Source of the DNA: Rhizobacter sp. OV335
GTDB lineage: Bacteria; Pseudomonadota; Gammaproteobacteria; Burkholderiales; Burkholderiaceae_C
Length of the DNA: 52,608 nt
Reading direction: 5' to 3'
NCBI RefSeq assembly: GCF_900142965.1
Contig: NZ_FRCQ01000039.1
Location: 1 to 52,608 of the forward strand
Shown: positions 10,895 to 23,571 of the stretch, one piece after another
Position numbering within the stretch: position 1 is the stretch's first letter
How the letters are laid out: each line of letters starts with the position of its first letter
Program-made: the position numbers and the translations under genes
The notes under the pieces: model-generated
Databases searched by the model: none
What the model saw: the letters and a program-made list of their open reading frames with translations, nothing else
What the model was told of the DNA's origin: nothing

Positions 10895-11392
10895 ATGACA
10901 CGCTCTCGACCGCTGATCAGCCTGATCGCCGCCGTCGCCCGCAACGGCGCCATCGGCAAGGGCAACGCCCTGCTCTGCCACATCTCCGAAGACCTGAAGT
11001 TCTTCAAGCGCACCACGCTCGGCGCCCCGGTGCTGATGGGCCGCAAGACCTGGGATTCGATCGGCCGGCCGCTGCCGGGCCGCCGCAACATCGTGATCAC
11101 GCGCCAGCCGGGCTGGCAGGCCGACGGCGCCGAGCGCGCCGGATCGCTGGACGAGGCGATCGCGCTGGCCGGCGACGTCCCGAAGGCCTTCGTGATCGGC
11201 GGCGCCGAGATCTACCGCGAGGCGCTGCCGCGGGTCGACGAGCTGGTGCTGACCGAGCTCGACGCCGACTTCGACGCCGACGTTTTTTTCCCCGACTGGG
11301 ACCGCGCGCAGTTCAGCGCCGAGCCCGGCGATTTCCAGACCAGCCCGGAAGGCCTGCGCTACCGCTGGGTCACCTACACACGCAAGCTTTGA
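10895..11392 (+). CDS. folA: Dihydrofolate reductase
   Basis: 165 residues, the normal length. Start at MTRSRPLISLIAAVARNG places the conserved N-terminal strand correctly; an in-frame upstream ATG would add an unrelated tail. Family motifs: ARNGAIGKGNALLCHISEDLK (the Met20-loop region; Leu-Cys-His replaces the usual Leu-Pro-Trp), VLMGRKTWDSIGRPLPGR (NADPH-binding helix), FVIGGAEIY and a C-terminal RWVTYTRK strand. It reduces dihydrofolate to tetrahydrofolate with NADPH in the cytoplasm for thymidylate, purine and Met synthesis. It probably has its own promoter (GACAAT lies 12 bases before the ATG). The His replacing the usual Trp beside the catalytic Asp/Glu position is worth noting but does not undermine the call. 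Confidence 0.95.
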   Translation: MTRSRPLISLIAAVARNGAIGKGNALLCHISEDLKFFKRTTLGAPVLMGRKTWDSIGRPLPGRRNIVITRQPGWQADGAERAGSLDEAIALAGDVPKAFVIGGAEIYREALPRVDELVLTELDADFDADVFFPDWDRAQFSAEPGDFQTSPEGLRYRWVTYTRKL

Positions 11393-11410
11393 CAACACGA
11401 GGAGGATGAC

Positions 11411-11986
11411 ATGTCCGAACACGGTTTCCACGTCCACGGCCCGCACGACCACGAGCTGGAGCACGCGGCCCAGCACGACCCCGACGGCCACGCCGGCCAG
11501 CTGGCGGTGATCACCGCGATCCTCGCGACGGTCGGCGCGATCTTCTCGTACATGGGCGGCGCGACGCAGGCCAACGCCGGGCTCTTCAAGAACGATGCCG
11601 CGATCCGCAAGACCGAGGCGTCGAACCAGTGGAACTACTACCAGGCCAAGAGCAGCAAGCAGAACCTGGCCGAGCTGGCGGTCGAGCTGGCGCCCGAGGG
11701 CCGGCGCGCGTTCTACGCCGAGGAGATCAAGCGCTACAAGACCGAGAAGGCCGAGATCATGACGGCGGCCAAGAAGCTGGAAGACGAATCGACCGCCTTC
11801 GACAAGCAGAGCGAGGAGCAGATGCACCAGCACCACCGCTGGGCGCAGGCCACCACCGCGCTGTCGATCTCGATCGCGATGGCGGCGATCGCACTGCTGA
11901 CGAAGCGGCGCTGGACGGAGTACGCGGTGTACGTGATGAGCGTGCTCGGCCTCGGACTGGGCATCGCCGCCTGGCTGCACTACTGA
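11411..11986 (+). CDS. DUF4337-family membrane protein
   Basis: 191 residues. A His-rich N-terminus (HVHGPHDHELEHAAQH) is followed by a membrane segment (about 30-52), a soluble helical stretch rich in Lys/Glu (about 60-145, with SNQWNYYQAKSSKQ, the recognisable DUF4337 signature), and two C-terminal membrane helices (about 146-166 and 171-190). A strong GAGGAGGA ribosome site precedes the ATG, 18 bases after the folA stop. The function is unknown; the topology suggests an inner-membrane protein with a coiled-coil domain between the first and second helices. The His cluster could bind metal (inference). Confidence 0.85.
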   Translation: MSEHGFHVHGPHDHELEHAAQHDPDGHAGQLAVITAILATVGAIFSYMGGATQANAGLFKNDAAIRKTEASNQWNYYQAKSSKQNLAELAVELAPEGRRAFYAEEIKRYKTEKAEIMTAAKKLEDESTAFDKQSEEQMHQHHRWAQATTALSISIAMAAIALLTKRRWTEYAVYVMSVLGLGLGIAAWLHY

Positions 11987-12054
11987 TGCCCCACTGAGGT
12001 GGCAGGGTCGGGCCCGAAGCGCTACGCTGCGCCCTCCACTTCCAGGAGAGCAGC

Positions 12055-12486
12055 ATGAAGATCAACCGCAAGGGCTCGGCCCAATGGTCGGGCGGCATCA
12101 AGGACGGCAAGGGCTCGATCTCGACCGAGAGCGGCGCGCTGAAAGACTACCCCTACGGCTTCGCCAGCCGCTTCGAGGGCATGCCCGGCAGCAACCCCGA
12201 GGAACTGCTCGGCGCGGCGCACGCCGCCTGTTTCACGATGGCCTTGTCGCTGATCCTTGGTGAAGCCAAGCTGCGCGCCGAGAAGATGGACACCACGGCC
12301 AAGGTCACGCTGGAGCAAGTCGAAGGTGGCTTCGCGATCAGCGCGGTTCACCTGACGCTCGCGGCCAAGGTGCCGGGGGCGGACAACGCGACGTTCCAGG
12401 AGCTGGCGGCGAAAGCCAAGGCGGGTTGTCCGGTGTCGAAGCTGTTGAAGGCCGATATCTCGCTTGAGGCGACGCTGGTGGACTGA
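12055..12486 (+). CDS. osmC: OsmC-family peroxiredoxin
   Basis: 143 residues, nearly collinear with E. coli OsmC as remembered. Key features are the N-terminal KGSAQWSGGIKDGKGS, the redox-active first cysteine in GAAHAACFTMALSL (about residue 60) and the second in AKAGCPVSKLLKA (about residue 126). It reduces organic hydroperoxides in the cytoplasm. AGGAGAGC precedes the ATG. The stop is followed by repeat copy C, which separates it from the convergent kinase gene. OsmC rather than Ohr is favoured by the STESG and FEG...NPEELLGAAHAACF sequences. Confidence 0.93.
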   Translation: MKINRKGSAQWSGGIKDGKGSISTESGALKDYPYGFASRFEGMPGSNPEELLGAAHAACFTMALSLILGEAKLRAEKMDTTAKVTLEQVEGGFAISAVHLTLAAKVPGADNATFQELAAKAKAGCPVSKLLKADISLEATLVD

Positions 12487-12505
12487 GCCTTCGGCCGACA
12501 ACAAA

Positions 12506-12717
12506 CCGTTCGCCCTGAGCCCAAGAGGTCCTCGAAGGGACCCGGCAGTTGCAAAGAAACCCCGTTCGCCCTGAGCCTGTCGAAGGGCCCGATCATCCTG
12601 AGCCCGTCGAAGGCCTGCCCCGCTTCGGACGCAACCCTTCGACGGACGCGCCCTCGACAAGCTCGGTCGCTGCTCAGGGCGAACGGGAGTGTGCTGTTTC
12701 TTGAGAGCCTGTCGAAG
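12506..12717. repeat. Dispersed repeat cluster between osmC and the receiver-kinase gene (copy C)
   Basis: Several units of the CTTCGACAGGCTCAGG family, mostly inverted: a truncated unit from 12506, a full one at 12562-12585 (CCGTTCGCC ... GTCGAAG), degenerate copies to 12640, and a forward copy near 12652-12687 interrupted by an 8-base insertion. It fills the space between two convergent genes and continues into the last ~20 codons of the kinase gene. Confidence 0.87.
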
Positions 12718-13834
12718 GGCCCGATCGGGAGTTCGGGTTCCGGCGCGGCAACTGCACCGTGAACATCGTGCGCCTGCCCTCGCCGCACGGCTCCACGTCG
12801 ACGCGCCCGCCGTGCGCCAGCACGATCTGCCGCACGATGTAGAGCCCCAGGCCCAGCCCCTCGTTGCGCCCGCGCGGGCGCTCGCCACTGCGAAACGGGT
12901 CGAACAGCGACGGCAGCAACTCCGCCGCGATGCAGCCCTCGTTGACGATCACCAGCGTCAGTTCAGCCGGGTCGTCGCCGTCGAGCACCAGCTCGACCAC
13001 CTCGCCCGGCGCGCCATGCTGCAACGCGTTGCCGACCAGGTTCGCGACCACCTGCGACAGCCGCTCGGCATCCCACTCACCCGCCAGGTCGCCACTGCGC
13101 CGGACGACGACGCGCGCCTCGGGCACTGCCGCCTGCAGCTCCTGCAGCACCCGCTCGACGATGGCCCCCAGGTCGGCCGGCCCGCGCTGCACCGCGATGC
13201 CGCCGGCCAGCCGGCCGCGCGCCAGGTCGAGCATGTTCTCGATCATCGCGCTCATGCGCCGCCCACCCTGCAGGATGCGGCCGGCGGTCTGGCCGGTGAT
13301 CTCGTCGGCCGCGCGCCGCTGCAGCAGCGTGGCCGATGTCAGGATCGCGTTCAGCGGGTTGCGCAGGTCGTGGCCCAGCATCGCGACGAACATCTCGTTC
13401 AGGCGCAGCGTCTCGGTGCGCTCGCGCAGCTCGTGCGCCAGCTGCTGCTTCTGCCGGTACAGCTGGAAGAACACCTCCGCCTTGTTGCGCAGGATGTGCG
13501 CCTCGATCGGCTTGAACAGGAAATCGACCGCCCCGCTCTCGTAGCCCTTGAAGATGCGCTGCTGGTCGCGCCCGCCGGCCGTCACGAAGATGATCGGCAC
13601 ATGGCGCGTGCGCTCGCTGCCGCGCATCAGCTCGGCCAGCTGGAAGCCGTCCATCTCGGGCATCTGCACGTCGAGCAGCGCGAGCGCCACGTCGTGCACC
13701 AGCAGCAGCTCCAGCGCCTGCGCGCCCGAGCGCGCCTGCAGCAGCTCGACGCCCTCGCCGCGCAACAGCGCAGACAGCGCCAGCAGGTTCTCGTCCAGGT
13801 CATCGACCAGCAGGCATTTCACCGGTGCAAGCAT
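12674..13834 (-). CDS. Receiver-histidine kinase (response regulator with C-terminal kinase)
   Basis: 386 residues. Start at the second ATG (13834), because AAGGA lies at good spacing before it and only abuts the ATG at 13843. Receiver domain ~5-125 with VDD, phospho-Asp in LLDVQMPEMDG and Lys in FLFKPIEAHI; a coiled linker; HisKA with the phospho-His in MLGHDLRNPLNA (~160); HATPase ~260-365 with NLVGNALQHG, FDPFRSGERPRGRNEGLGLGL. Domain order receiver-then-kinase means a phosphorelay component that probably senses the upstream hybrid kinase rather than a ligand. It follows cheB by 16 bases. The last ~20 residues after VQLPRR are encoded by repeat copy C and are probably a non-native tail. 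Confidence 0.9.
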   Translation of the reverse strand: MLAPVKCLLVDDLDENLLALSALLRGEGVELLQARSGAQALELLLVHDVALALLDVQMPEMDGFQLAELMRGSERTRHVPIIFVTAGGRDQQRIFKGYESGAVDFLFKPIEAHILRNKAEVFFQLYRQKQQLAHELRERTETLRLNEMFVAMLGHDLRNPLNAILTSATLLQRRAADEITGQTAGRILQGGRRMSAMIENMLDLARGRLAGGIAVQRGPADLGAIVERVLQELQAAVPEARVVVRRSGDLAGEWDAERLSQVVANLVGNALQHGAPGEVVELVLDGDDPAELTLVIVNEGCIAAELLPSLFDPFRSGERPRGRNEGLGLGLYIVRQIVLAHGGRVDVEPCGEGRRTMFTVQLPRRNPNSRSGPSTGSQETAHSRSP

Positions 13835-13850
13835 GCGTTGCATCCTTTCT

Positions 13851-14453
13851 CTACAACCCGCGCAACAGCGCGGCCAGACCGTCGAGCGGCAACAGATGAT
13901 CAGGCACCCCCGTCTTCAGCGCCTTCAGCGCCGCGGCCGGCATCCACGACACCGCCGCCGTGTCGGGCTGCTGCACCGCCGTCAGCCCGCCACCACGCGC
14001 CACCGCGGCCAGCCCGGCCGCGCCGTCCTGGTTGCCGCCGGTCAGCACGATGCCCAGCAGCCGCGGCCCGTACACGTCAGCCGCCGACTCGAACAGCACG
14101 TCGATCGACGGCCGCGAAAAATTGACCAGCGGATCGGCCGACAGCGCGAGGCACGGCCCCTCGTCCACCCGATCCACCAGCAGGTGGTAGTCGGGCGGCG
14201 CGAAGTACACGCAGCCCGGCTCGACCGGTTCCTTGTCCTGCGCCTCGCGCACCGGGCGCGCGCAGCGCGGCGCGAAGATCTCCACCAGCAGGCTCGGGCG
14301 CTCGCGCGGCAGGTGGATCACGACCAGCACCGCCGCGCGCAGCGTGGCCGGCAGCGCCGGCAGCAGCGCCAGCAGCGCCTCGACGCCACCGGCCGACGTT
14401 CCGATCACCACCGCATCGACCGGGCGCCCGAGGTCCGTCACCGAAGCGGTCAT
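13851..14453 (-). CDS. cheB: CheB-type protein-glutamate methylesterase domain, no receiver
   Basis: 200 residues comprising only the CheB catalytic domain. The Ser-His-Asp triad is visible: Ser in VIGTSAGGVEALL, His in VVIHLPRERPS, Asp in LTGGNQDGAAGL. The usual N-terminal receiver is absent, so activity is not gated by its own phosphorylation. The ATG overlaps the cheR stop (ATGA), showing translational coupling. In chemotaxis CheB removes methyl esters from receptor glutamates; no receptor gene is in view, so the substrate may be the neighbouring hybrid kinase or a remote receptor (inference). Confidence 0.9.
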   Translation of the reverse strand: MTASVTDLGRPVDAVVIGTSAGGVEALLALLPALPATLRAAVLVVIHLPRERPSLLVEIFAPRCARPVREAQDKEPVEPGCVYFAPPDYHLLVDRVDEGPCLALSADPLVNFSRPSIDVLFESAADVYGPRLLGIVLTGGNQDGAAGLAAVARGGGLTAVQQPDTAAVSWMPAAALKALKTGVPDHLLPLDGLAALLRGL

Positions 14454-15306
14454 GCCTCCCCCCGCTTCTGGAAGATCCGGTCGTCGCGCACCACCTCGCC
14501 GAACGCATCGGCATGGCTCGAGAAGCGCAGCGACTCCTTCGAGCCGAGCCCGAGGAAGCCCTGCCGGCACAGCGCCTCGCGGAACAGCCCGAGCGCGCGG
14601 TCCTGCAGCTCGCGGTTGAAGTAGATCAGCACGTTGCGGCACGACACCAGCTGCACCTCGGCGAACACGCTGTCGGTGGCCAGGCTGTGGTCGGAGAAGA
14701 CGATGTGCTTCTTCAGCGACTTGTCGAACACCGCGCGCCCGTAGGCCGCGGTGTAGAAATCCGACAGCGAGCCGCGCGCCCCGCTGCGCTGGTGGTTGGC
14801 GGAGAAGCCGGCGATGCGGTCCAGCTCGTACACGCCGGCCTCGGCGCGCTGCAGCGCATGCGCGTTGATGTCGGTCGCGTAGATCAGCGTGCGCTCGAGC
14901 AGGCCTTCCTCGCGCAGCAGGATCGCGAGCGAATACACCTCTTCGCCGGCGCTGCAGCCGGCCACCCAGACCTTCAGCGACGGCCAGGTGCGCAACAGCG
15001 GCACCACCTGCTCGCGCAGCGACCTGAAGTACGACGGGTCGCGGAACATCTCGCTGACCTGCACCGTCAGGTAGTCGAGCAGCGCCGGGAAGGTCGACGG
15101 CTCGTGCAGCACCTTGTCCTGCAGCTGGCTCAGCGTGCGGCAGCCGAAGCGCGTCATCGCGGTGCCGAGCCGCCGCTTCAGCGAGGCGTTCGCGTAGCCG
15201 CGGAAGTCGTAGTGGTACTTCAGGTAGATCGCATCGATCAGCAGGCGCAGCTCGATGTCGACACCCGAACCCTCGGGAGCCACCTCCGATCGCGCGGGCG
15301 CCGTCT

Positions 15307-15310
<4 letters not shown>
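14450..15310 (-). CDS. cheR: CheR-type protein-glutamate methyltransferase
   Basis: 286 residues, typical CheR length. N-terminal helical domain (~20-90) has YHYDFRGYANASLKRRLG; the SAM-dependent methyltransferase domain has VSEMFRDPSYF (FFRD-type motif), VWVAGCSAGEEVYSLAI (SAM-binding motif I), IYATDINAHAL and LVSCRNVLIYF. It would methylate glutamates on a signalling protein using SAM. The ATG overlaps the hybrid-kinase stop by four bases and its own stop overlaps the cheB start, so all three are coupled. No pentapeptide-binding or TPR extension is present. Confidence 0.93.
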
Positions 15311-18774
<3,464 letters not shown>

Positions 18775-19030
18775 CGGCGCGATCCTGTGATTCAAGGGGA
18801 GACAGCACGCAATGGCATGCGGAGAAGCTCGAAAGCGCGCGGGATCGTATCGCAGCGCTGCACCGTTTGAAGGGGCGGCCCGGAGCAAACGACGCGCCTG
18901 CCCGCAGGTCGCGGCGATGTCCTACAAACGCGTCGGAAGCTTGCCCACGGTCGGCACGACAGGCCCAACCTACAGTGAGGCTGCGCCGGGATCGAAGAAC
19001 CCCGGAAGGCACCCACCACAGGAGGTAGCG

Positions 19031-19297
19031 ATGAAACGAGGGATGGTCATTGCAGGGATCGAGGTGCTCACCGACGAAGGCCTGCGGCAGGTGCCGCCGG
19101 GCGTGTGCTGGATCATCGAAGGCGCGCTGTGGGTCAAGCTGGTCTGGCACGCAGACGGCGACCGGCAGTCGGCCACGCTGTCGGTGCGCGAGTACCAGTC
19201 GTGCGTGCAGCACGGCGACATCCGCTTCGAAGCGGCAGCCCCGTTCAGCGAATCAACGCGTAGACCCTTGAGTCTCGCAACACACCGTCCGGCGTGA
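19031..19297 (+). CDS. Small protein of unknown function, 88 aa
   Basis: I do not recognise the family. A near-perfect AGGAGG sits 5 bases before the ATG, which is strong evidence of translation. The sequence begins MKRGMVIAGIEVLTDEGL, then has a Trp-containing core (GVCWIIEGALWVKLVWHADG) and two cysteines, with the look of a small soluble beta-rich protein. The last ~17 codons overlap the convergent acetyltransferase gene by 53 bases. It is divergent from the hybrid-kinase operon, whose upstream gap (256 bases) contains two CCTACA motifs 48 bases apart (18921-18926 and 18969-18974). Confidence 0.6.
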   Translation: MKRGMVIAGIEVLTDEGLRQVPPGVCWIIEGALWVKLVWHADGDRQSATLSVREYQSCVQHGDIRFEAAAPFSESTRRPLSLATHRPA

Positions 19298-19814
19298 TGC
19301 GGTCGTTGCGGCGCGTGCCTTCGAGCAGGTAACCGGCCCGCTCGCAGACGCGCCAGCTGGCCGTGTTGCCGGCATCGGGCAAGGCCTCGATGCGGCGCAT
19401 GCCGAGCATGCCGAAAGCCAGCTCGGTGATGGCCTGCACCGCCTCGGTGACGAGGCCACGGCCGGTGAAGGCCGAATGGGCCCAGTAGCCGATCTCGCAC
19501 TTGGGCACCGCCCAGTCGAAGGCATGCAGGCTGCCGGTACCGACCAGCGTGTCGCTGCCTTTCAGGAACAGCAGCATCGGCATCATCGAACGCATCATGA
19601 AATGCGCGCGGCCCTCTCGGCAGAACTGCTCGGCGGTCTCGACGGTCGGTTCGGCCATCGCCCACGGCAGCGAGGCCGGGAACTCGCGCAGCGCATCGAG
19701 CGACGCGACGACCGCCTCGTGCAGCAGCGGGCCTTCGCCGGCGCGCGGGCAGCGGATCGTCAGGCGCTCGGTGTCGAAGCTGTCGGGAACGTCGCGAAGC
19801 GAGGGGATCGTCAT
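19245..19814 (-). CDS. GNAT-family N-acetyltransferase (RimJ/RimL type)
   Basis: 189 residues with the full GNAT fold. It opens DTERLTIRCPRAGEGPLLHEAV, carries CEIGYWAHSAFTGRGLVTEAVQ (the acetyl-CoA loop with R/Q-x-x-G-x-G/A-type geometry) and ends ALPDAGNTASWRVCERAGY, the RimL-type signature. It transfers acetyl from acetyl-CoA to an unidentified amine, possibly a protein N-terminus or small molecule. It starts 74 bases downstream of the phosphoketolase-gene end on the opposite side of a short gap, with its own ATG. Its 3' end overlaps the 88-aa gene. Confidence 0.9.
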   Translation of the reverse strand: MTIPSLRDVPDSFDTERLTIRCPRAGEGPLLHEAVVASLDALREFPASLPWAMAEPTVETAEQFCREGRAHFMMRSMMPMLLFLKGSDTLVGTGSLHAFDWAVPKCEIGYWAHSAFTGRGLVTEAVQAITELAFGMLGMRRIEALPDAGNTASWRVCERAGYLLEGTRRNDRITPDGVLRDSRVYALIR

Positions 19815-19887
19815 CGCCTGGAGGATGGCATCCCGGCCTCGCGGCGGCGGCCGGGCGAGCGCAACGGCGTGCGCCGATGCGAAGCTG

Positions 19888-22275
19888 TCAGCGCGGCGAC
19901 CAGCGCCAGTCCTTCACCTCCGGCAGGTCGTCGCCGTGCTCGCACACCCAGGCGCGGTGGCGCGCCAGCGTGGCCTTCAGCCGCTCGGCCTCGGCCGGCA
20001 CCCTGTCCGCCAGCCGCGGCACGCGGCGGATCGCGTCGAAGGCCAGCTGGTAGCGGTCGAGCTGGTTCAGCACGACCATGTCGAACGGCGTCGTCGTCGT
20101 GCCTTCCTCCTGATAGCCACGCACGTGGATGTTCGCGTGGTTGCGGCGCCGGTAGGTCAGCTTGTGCACCAGCGAGGGGTAGCCGTGGAACGCGAACACC
20201 ACCGGCCGGTCGGCGGTGAAGATCGCGTCGAAGGCCTCGTCGCTCAGCCCGTGCGGATGCTCCCCCGGCGGCTGCAGCGCCAGCAGGTCGACGACGTTGA
20301 CCACGCGCACGCGCAGGTCGGGCACGTAGTCGCGCAGCAAGGTCACGGCGGCCAGCGTCTCCAACGTCGGCACGTCGCCGGCGCAGGCCATCACCACCTC
20401 CGGATCGCCGCCGCTGCCGGCCCACTCCCAGGTGCCCAGGCCGGTGCGGCAGTGCCGCGTCGCCGCGTCGACATCGAGCCACTGCCAGGCCGGCTGCTTG
20501 CCGGCGACGATCACGTTGACGTAGTTGCGGCTGCGCAGGCAGTGGTCGGCCACCGACAGCAGGCAGTTCGCGTCGGGCGGCAGGTAGATGCGCACCACGT
20601 CGGATTTCTTGTTCGCGACATGGTCGATGAAGCCCGGGTCCTGGTGCGAGAAGCCGTTGTGGTCCTGGCGCCAGACGTGCGAGGTGAGCAGGTAGTTCAG
20701 CGACGCGATCGGCTGCCGCCACGGGATCTGCCGGCAGGTCTTCAACCACTTGGCGTGCTGGTTGAACATCGAGTCGATGATGTGGATGAAGGCCTCGTAG
20801 CACGAGAACATCCCGTGCCGGCCGGTCAGCAGGTAGCCCTCGAGCCAGCCTTCGCACAGGTGCTCGCTGAGCACCTCCATCACGCGGCCGTCGGCGCTCA
20901 GGTTCGGGTCCACCTCGTCGATGCGCGCGAGCCATTGCTTGCCGGAGACCTCGTACACCGCGTCGAGCCGGTTCGACGCGGTCTCGTCGGGGCCGAACAG
21001 CCGGAAGTTGCGCGCCGCGAGGTTGCGCCGCACCAGCTCGCGCAGGAACTCGCCGAGCACGCGGGTCGATTCGACCTGCGCCGTGCCGGGCTGCGGCACC
21101 GCGACCGCATGCTCGCGGAACGGCGGCATCGCGAGCGGCTGCAGCAGCTCGCCGCCGTTGGCATGCGGGTTCGCGCTCATGCGGCGCGCGCCGGCGGGGC
21201 CGAGCGCGGCCAGCTCGTCGCGCAGCCGGCCGTCGGCATCGAACAGCTCGTGCGGCCGGTAGCTGCGCAGCCAGGCATCGAGCTGCGCGAGGTGCTCGGG
21301 CGTCTTCACGTCGGCCAGCGGCACCTGGTGCGCCCGCCAGGTGCCTTCGACCGGCTTGCCGTCGACGGTCTTCGGGCCGGTCCAGCCCTTCGGCGTGTCG
21401 AGCACGATCATCGGCCAGCGCGGTCGCTCGATGGGGCCGCCGGCGCGCGCCTGCTGCTGGATCGCGCGGATGTCGGCCACCACGCGGTCTAGCGTCGCGG
21501 CGAGCTGCTGGTGCACCTGCGCCGGGTCGCTGCCGGTCACGAAATGCGGCGTGTAGCCATAGCCGCGCATCAGCTGCTCGAGCTCGTCGCGGCCGATGCG
21601 CGCGAGCAGCGTCGGATTCGCGATCTTGTAGCCGTTCAGGTGCAGGATCGGCAGCACCGCGCCATCGGTCGCGGGGCTCAGGAACTTGTTCGAATGCCAG
21701 CTCGCGGCGAGCGGCCCGGTCTCGGCCTCGCCATCGCCGATCACGCAGGCGACGATCAGCCCGGGGTTGTCGAATGCGGCGCCGAAGGCATGCGCGAGCG
21801 AGTAGCCGAGTTCGCCGCCTTCATGGATGGAGCCCGGCGTCTCCGGCGCCACGTGGCTCGGGATGCCGTACGGCCACGAGAACTGGCGGAACAGCCGGCG
21901 CATGCCGTCGCGGTCGCGCGTGATGGCGGGGTAGCGCTCGGTGTACGAGCCTTCGAGCCAGGCGCTGGCGACCAGGCCGGGGCCGCCGTGACCCGGGCCG
22001 ATCACGTAGATCATGTCGAGGTCGTGCGCGGCGATCACGCGGTTCAGGTGCGCGTACAGCAGGTTCAGCCCGGGCGTCGTGCCCCAGTGGCCGAGCAGGC
22101 GCGGCTTCACGTGGGCCAGCGCCAGCGGCTCGTCGAGCAGCGGGTTGTCGCGCAGGTAGATCTGCCCGACCGACAGATAGTTGGCGGCACGCCACCACGC
22201 ATCGATGCGATGCAACTGCTCGGGCGACAGCGGTCCGGCCGGATGTTCGGCGCTCGTCATGACGGAGTCGTTCAT
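19888..22275 (-). CDS. xfp: Xylulose-5-phosphate/fructose-6-phosphate phosphoketolase
   Basis: 795 residues, the normal size. The start is supported by AAGGAGG 6 bases upstream. Signature motifs: [29 protein letters not shown] and SYTERYP in the N-terminal domain; the thiamine-diphosphate motif [19 protein letters not shown]; then [12 protein letters not shown] and the C-terminal [20 protein letters not shown]. It cleaves xylulose-5-P (or fructose-6-P) with phosphate to acetyl-phosphate plus glyceraldehyde-3-P (or erythrose-4-P) in the cytoplasm. Acetate kinase is encoded divergently 88 bases away, so acetyl-phosphate is probably used for ATP and acetate production. Confidence 0.96.
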   Translation of the reverse strand: MNDSVMTSAEHPAGPLSPEQLHRIDAWWRAANYLSVGQIYLRDNPLLDEPLALAHVKPRLLGHWGTTPGLNLLYAHLNRVIAAHDLDMIYVIGPGHGGPGLVASAWLEGSYTERYPAITRDRDGMRRLFRQFSWPYGIPSHVAPETPGSIHEGGELGYSLAHAFGAAFDNPGLIVACVIGDGEAETGPLAASWHSNKFLSPATDGAVLPILHLNGYKIANPTLLARIGRDELEQLMRGYGYTPHFVTGSDPAQVHQQLAATLDRVVADIRAIQQQARAGGPIERPRWPMIVLDTPKGWTGPKTVDGKPVEGTWRAHQVPLADVKTPEHLAQLDAWLRSYRPHELFDADGRLRDELAALGPAGARRMSANPHANGGELLQPLAMPPFREHAVAVPQPGTAQVESTRVLGEFLRELVRRNLAARNFRLFGPDETASNRLDAVYEVSGKQWLARIDEVDPNLSADGRVMEVLSEHLCEGWLEGYLLTGRHGMFSCYEAFIHIIDSMFNQHAKWLKTCRQIPWRQPIASLNYLLTSHVWRQDHNGFSHQDPGFIDHVANKKSDVVRIYLPPDANCLLSVADHCLRSRNYVNVIVAGKQPAWQWLDVDAATRHCRTGLGTWEWAGSGGDPEVVMACAGDVPTLETLAAVTLLRDYVPDLRVRVVNVVDLLALQPPGEHPHGLSDEAFDAIFTADRPVVFAFHGYPSLVHKLTYRRRNHANIHVRGYQEEGTTTTPFDMVVLNQLDRYQLAFDAIRRVPRLADRVPAEAERLKATLARHRAWVCEHGDDLPEVKDWRWSPR

Positions 22276-22363
22276 GGGAATCCTCCTTGCGGCGCCGATG
22301 ATGGGCCCACCAGAACCGGCGGACTATGCTGCAGATCAATACCCGCACTGAAGGCCTGTCGCG

Positions 22364-23536
22364 ATGGAACCCCTGCTGCTCACGCTGAACGCCGGCTCGT
22401 CGTCGATCAAGCTCGGCTTGTTCCGGCTCGGCGACGGCGGGCCGTCACCGGTCGGCCGCGGCCGGCTCGACCTGCAACAGGTGCCGCTCACGCTGTCGCT
22501 CGACCGCGCAGGCCGCCATGCCGACCTGCCGCTGCAGGCCCCGGTGACCGAGTCGCTGCACGAGGTGGCCGACGCGATGCTCGATGCGCTTGAGCGCGAC
22601 GGCGTGCTGGCCGGCCTGCACGCGGCCGGACACCGCGTCGTGCATGGCGGCCTGCAGCACCGCGGCCCGGTGCGCATCGACGACGCGGCGCTGGCCGCGC
22701 TCGACGCGCTGACGCCGCTCGCGCCGCTGCACCAGCCGCACAGCCTGCGCCTGGTCCGGGCGCTGCGGCGGCTGCGGCCGGCGCTGGCGCAGACGGCGTC
22801 GTTCGACACCGCGTTCCACCAGACGCAGGACCCGCTCGCCCGCCGCTTCGCGCTGCCGCGCGCGCTGCACGACGCGGGCGTGCAGCGCTACGGCTTCCAC
22901 GGGCTGTCGTATGCCTTCATCGCGCGCGAACTCGCGCGGCTCGCGCCGCAGGCGGCCGACGGGCGCGTCGTCGTCGCGCACCTGGGCAGCGGCGCCAGCC
23001 TGTGCGGGTTGCAGGCCGGCCGCAGCATCGACACCAGCATGGGCTTCTCGGCCCTCGACGGCGTGCCGATGGGCACGCGCTGCGGCGCGCTCGACGCCGG
23101 CGTGCCGCTGTACCTGATGCAGCAGCGCGGCCTGTCGCACGACGAGATCGAGGACCTGCTGTACCACCGCTCGGGGCTGCTCGGCGTGTCGGGGATCAGC
23201 GCCGATGCCCGCACGCTGCGCGCAAGCGATGCGCCGGCCGCGCGCGAGGCGCTGGCGCTGTTCGCGCTGCGCTGTGCCGGTGAAGCGGCGCGCCTGGCGA
23301 CCACGCTCGGCGGGCTCGACGCGCTGGTGTTCACCGCCGGCATCGGCGAGCACGATGCCGCGCTGCGCGCCGCCGTGTGCGAGCGGCTCGGCTGGCTCGG
23401 TGTCGTGCTCGACGCCGACGCGAACGCACGCCATGCGCTGCGCATCGACGGGCCCGGCAGCCGGATCGCGGTGTTCGTGATCGCGACCGACGAGGAGCGC
23501 ACGATCGCCGACGAGGCCTGGGCGCTGCTGCGCTGA
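22364..23536 (+). CDS. ackA: Acetate kinase
   Basis: 390 residues of the acetokinase family. It begins LLTLNAGSSSIKLGLF (phosphate-binding motif), then AGHRVVHGG, FDTAFHQT, YGFHGLSYAFIARELA, VVAHLGSGASLCGLQAGRSIDTSMGFS and FTAGIGEHDAALRAAVCERL. It interconverts acetyl-phosphate plus ADP and acetate plus ATP. Position and divergent orientation relative to phosphoketolase indicate a dedicated phosphoketolase-acetate kinase bypass; no pta is in view. The C-terminus has VIATDEERTIADEAW, the conserved family ending. Confidence 0.96.
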   Translation: MEPLLLTLNAGSSSIKLGLFRLGDGGPSPVGRGRLDLQQVPLTLSLDRAGRHADLPLQAPVTESLHEVADAMLDALERDGVLAGLHAAGHRVVHGGLQHRGPVRIDDAALAALDALTPLAPLHQPHSLRLVRALRRLRPALAQTASFDTAFHQTQDPLARRFALPRALHDAGVQRYGFHGLSYAFIARELARLAPQAADGRVVVAHLGSGASLCGLQAGRSIDTSMGFSALDGVPMGTRCGALDAGVPLYLMQQRGLSHDEIEDLLYHRSGLLGVSGISADARTLRASDAPAAREALALFALRCAGEAARLATTLGGLDALVFTAGIGEHDAALRAAVCERLGWLGVVLDADANARHALRIDGPGSRIAVFVIATDEERTIADEAWALLR

Positions 23537-23571
23537 CGTACGATGCGCGCCTCCGCCCGAAAGGTTTGCCC

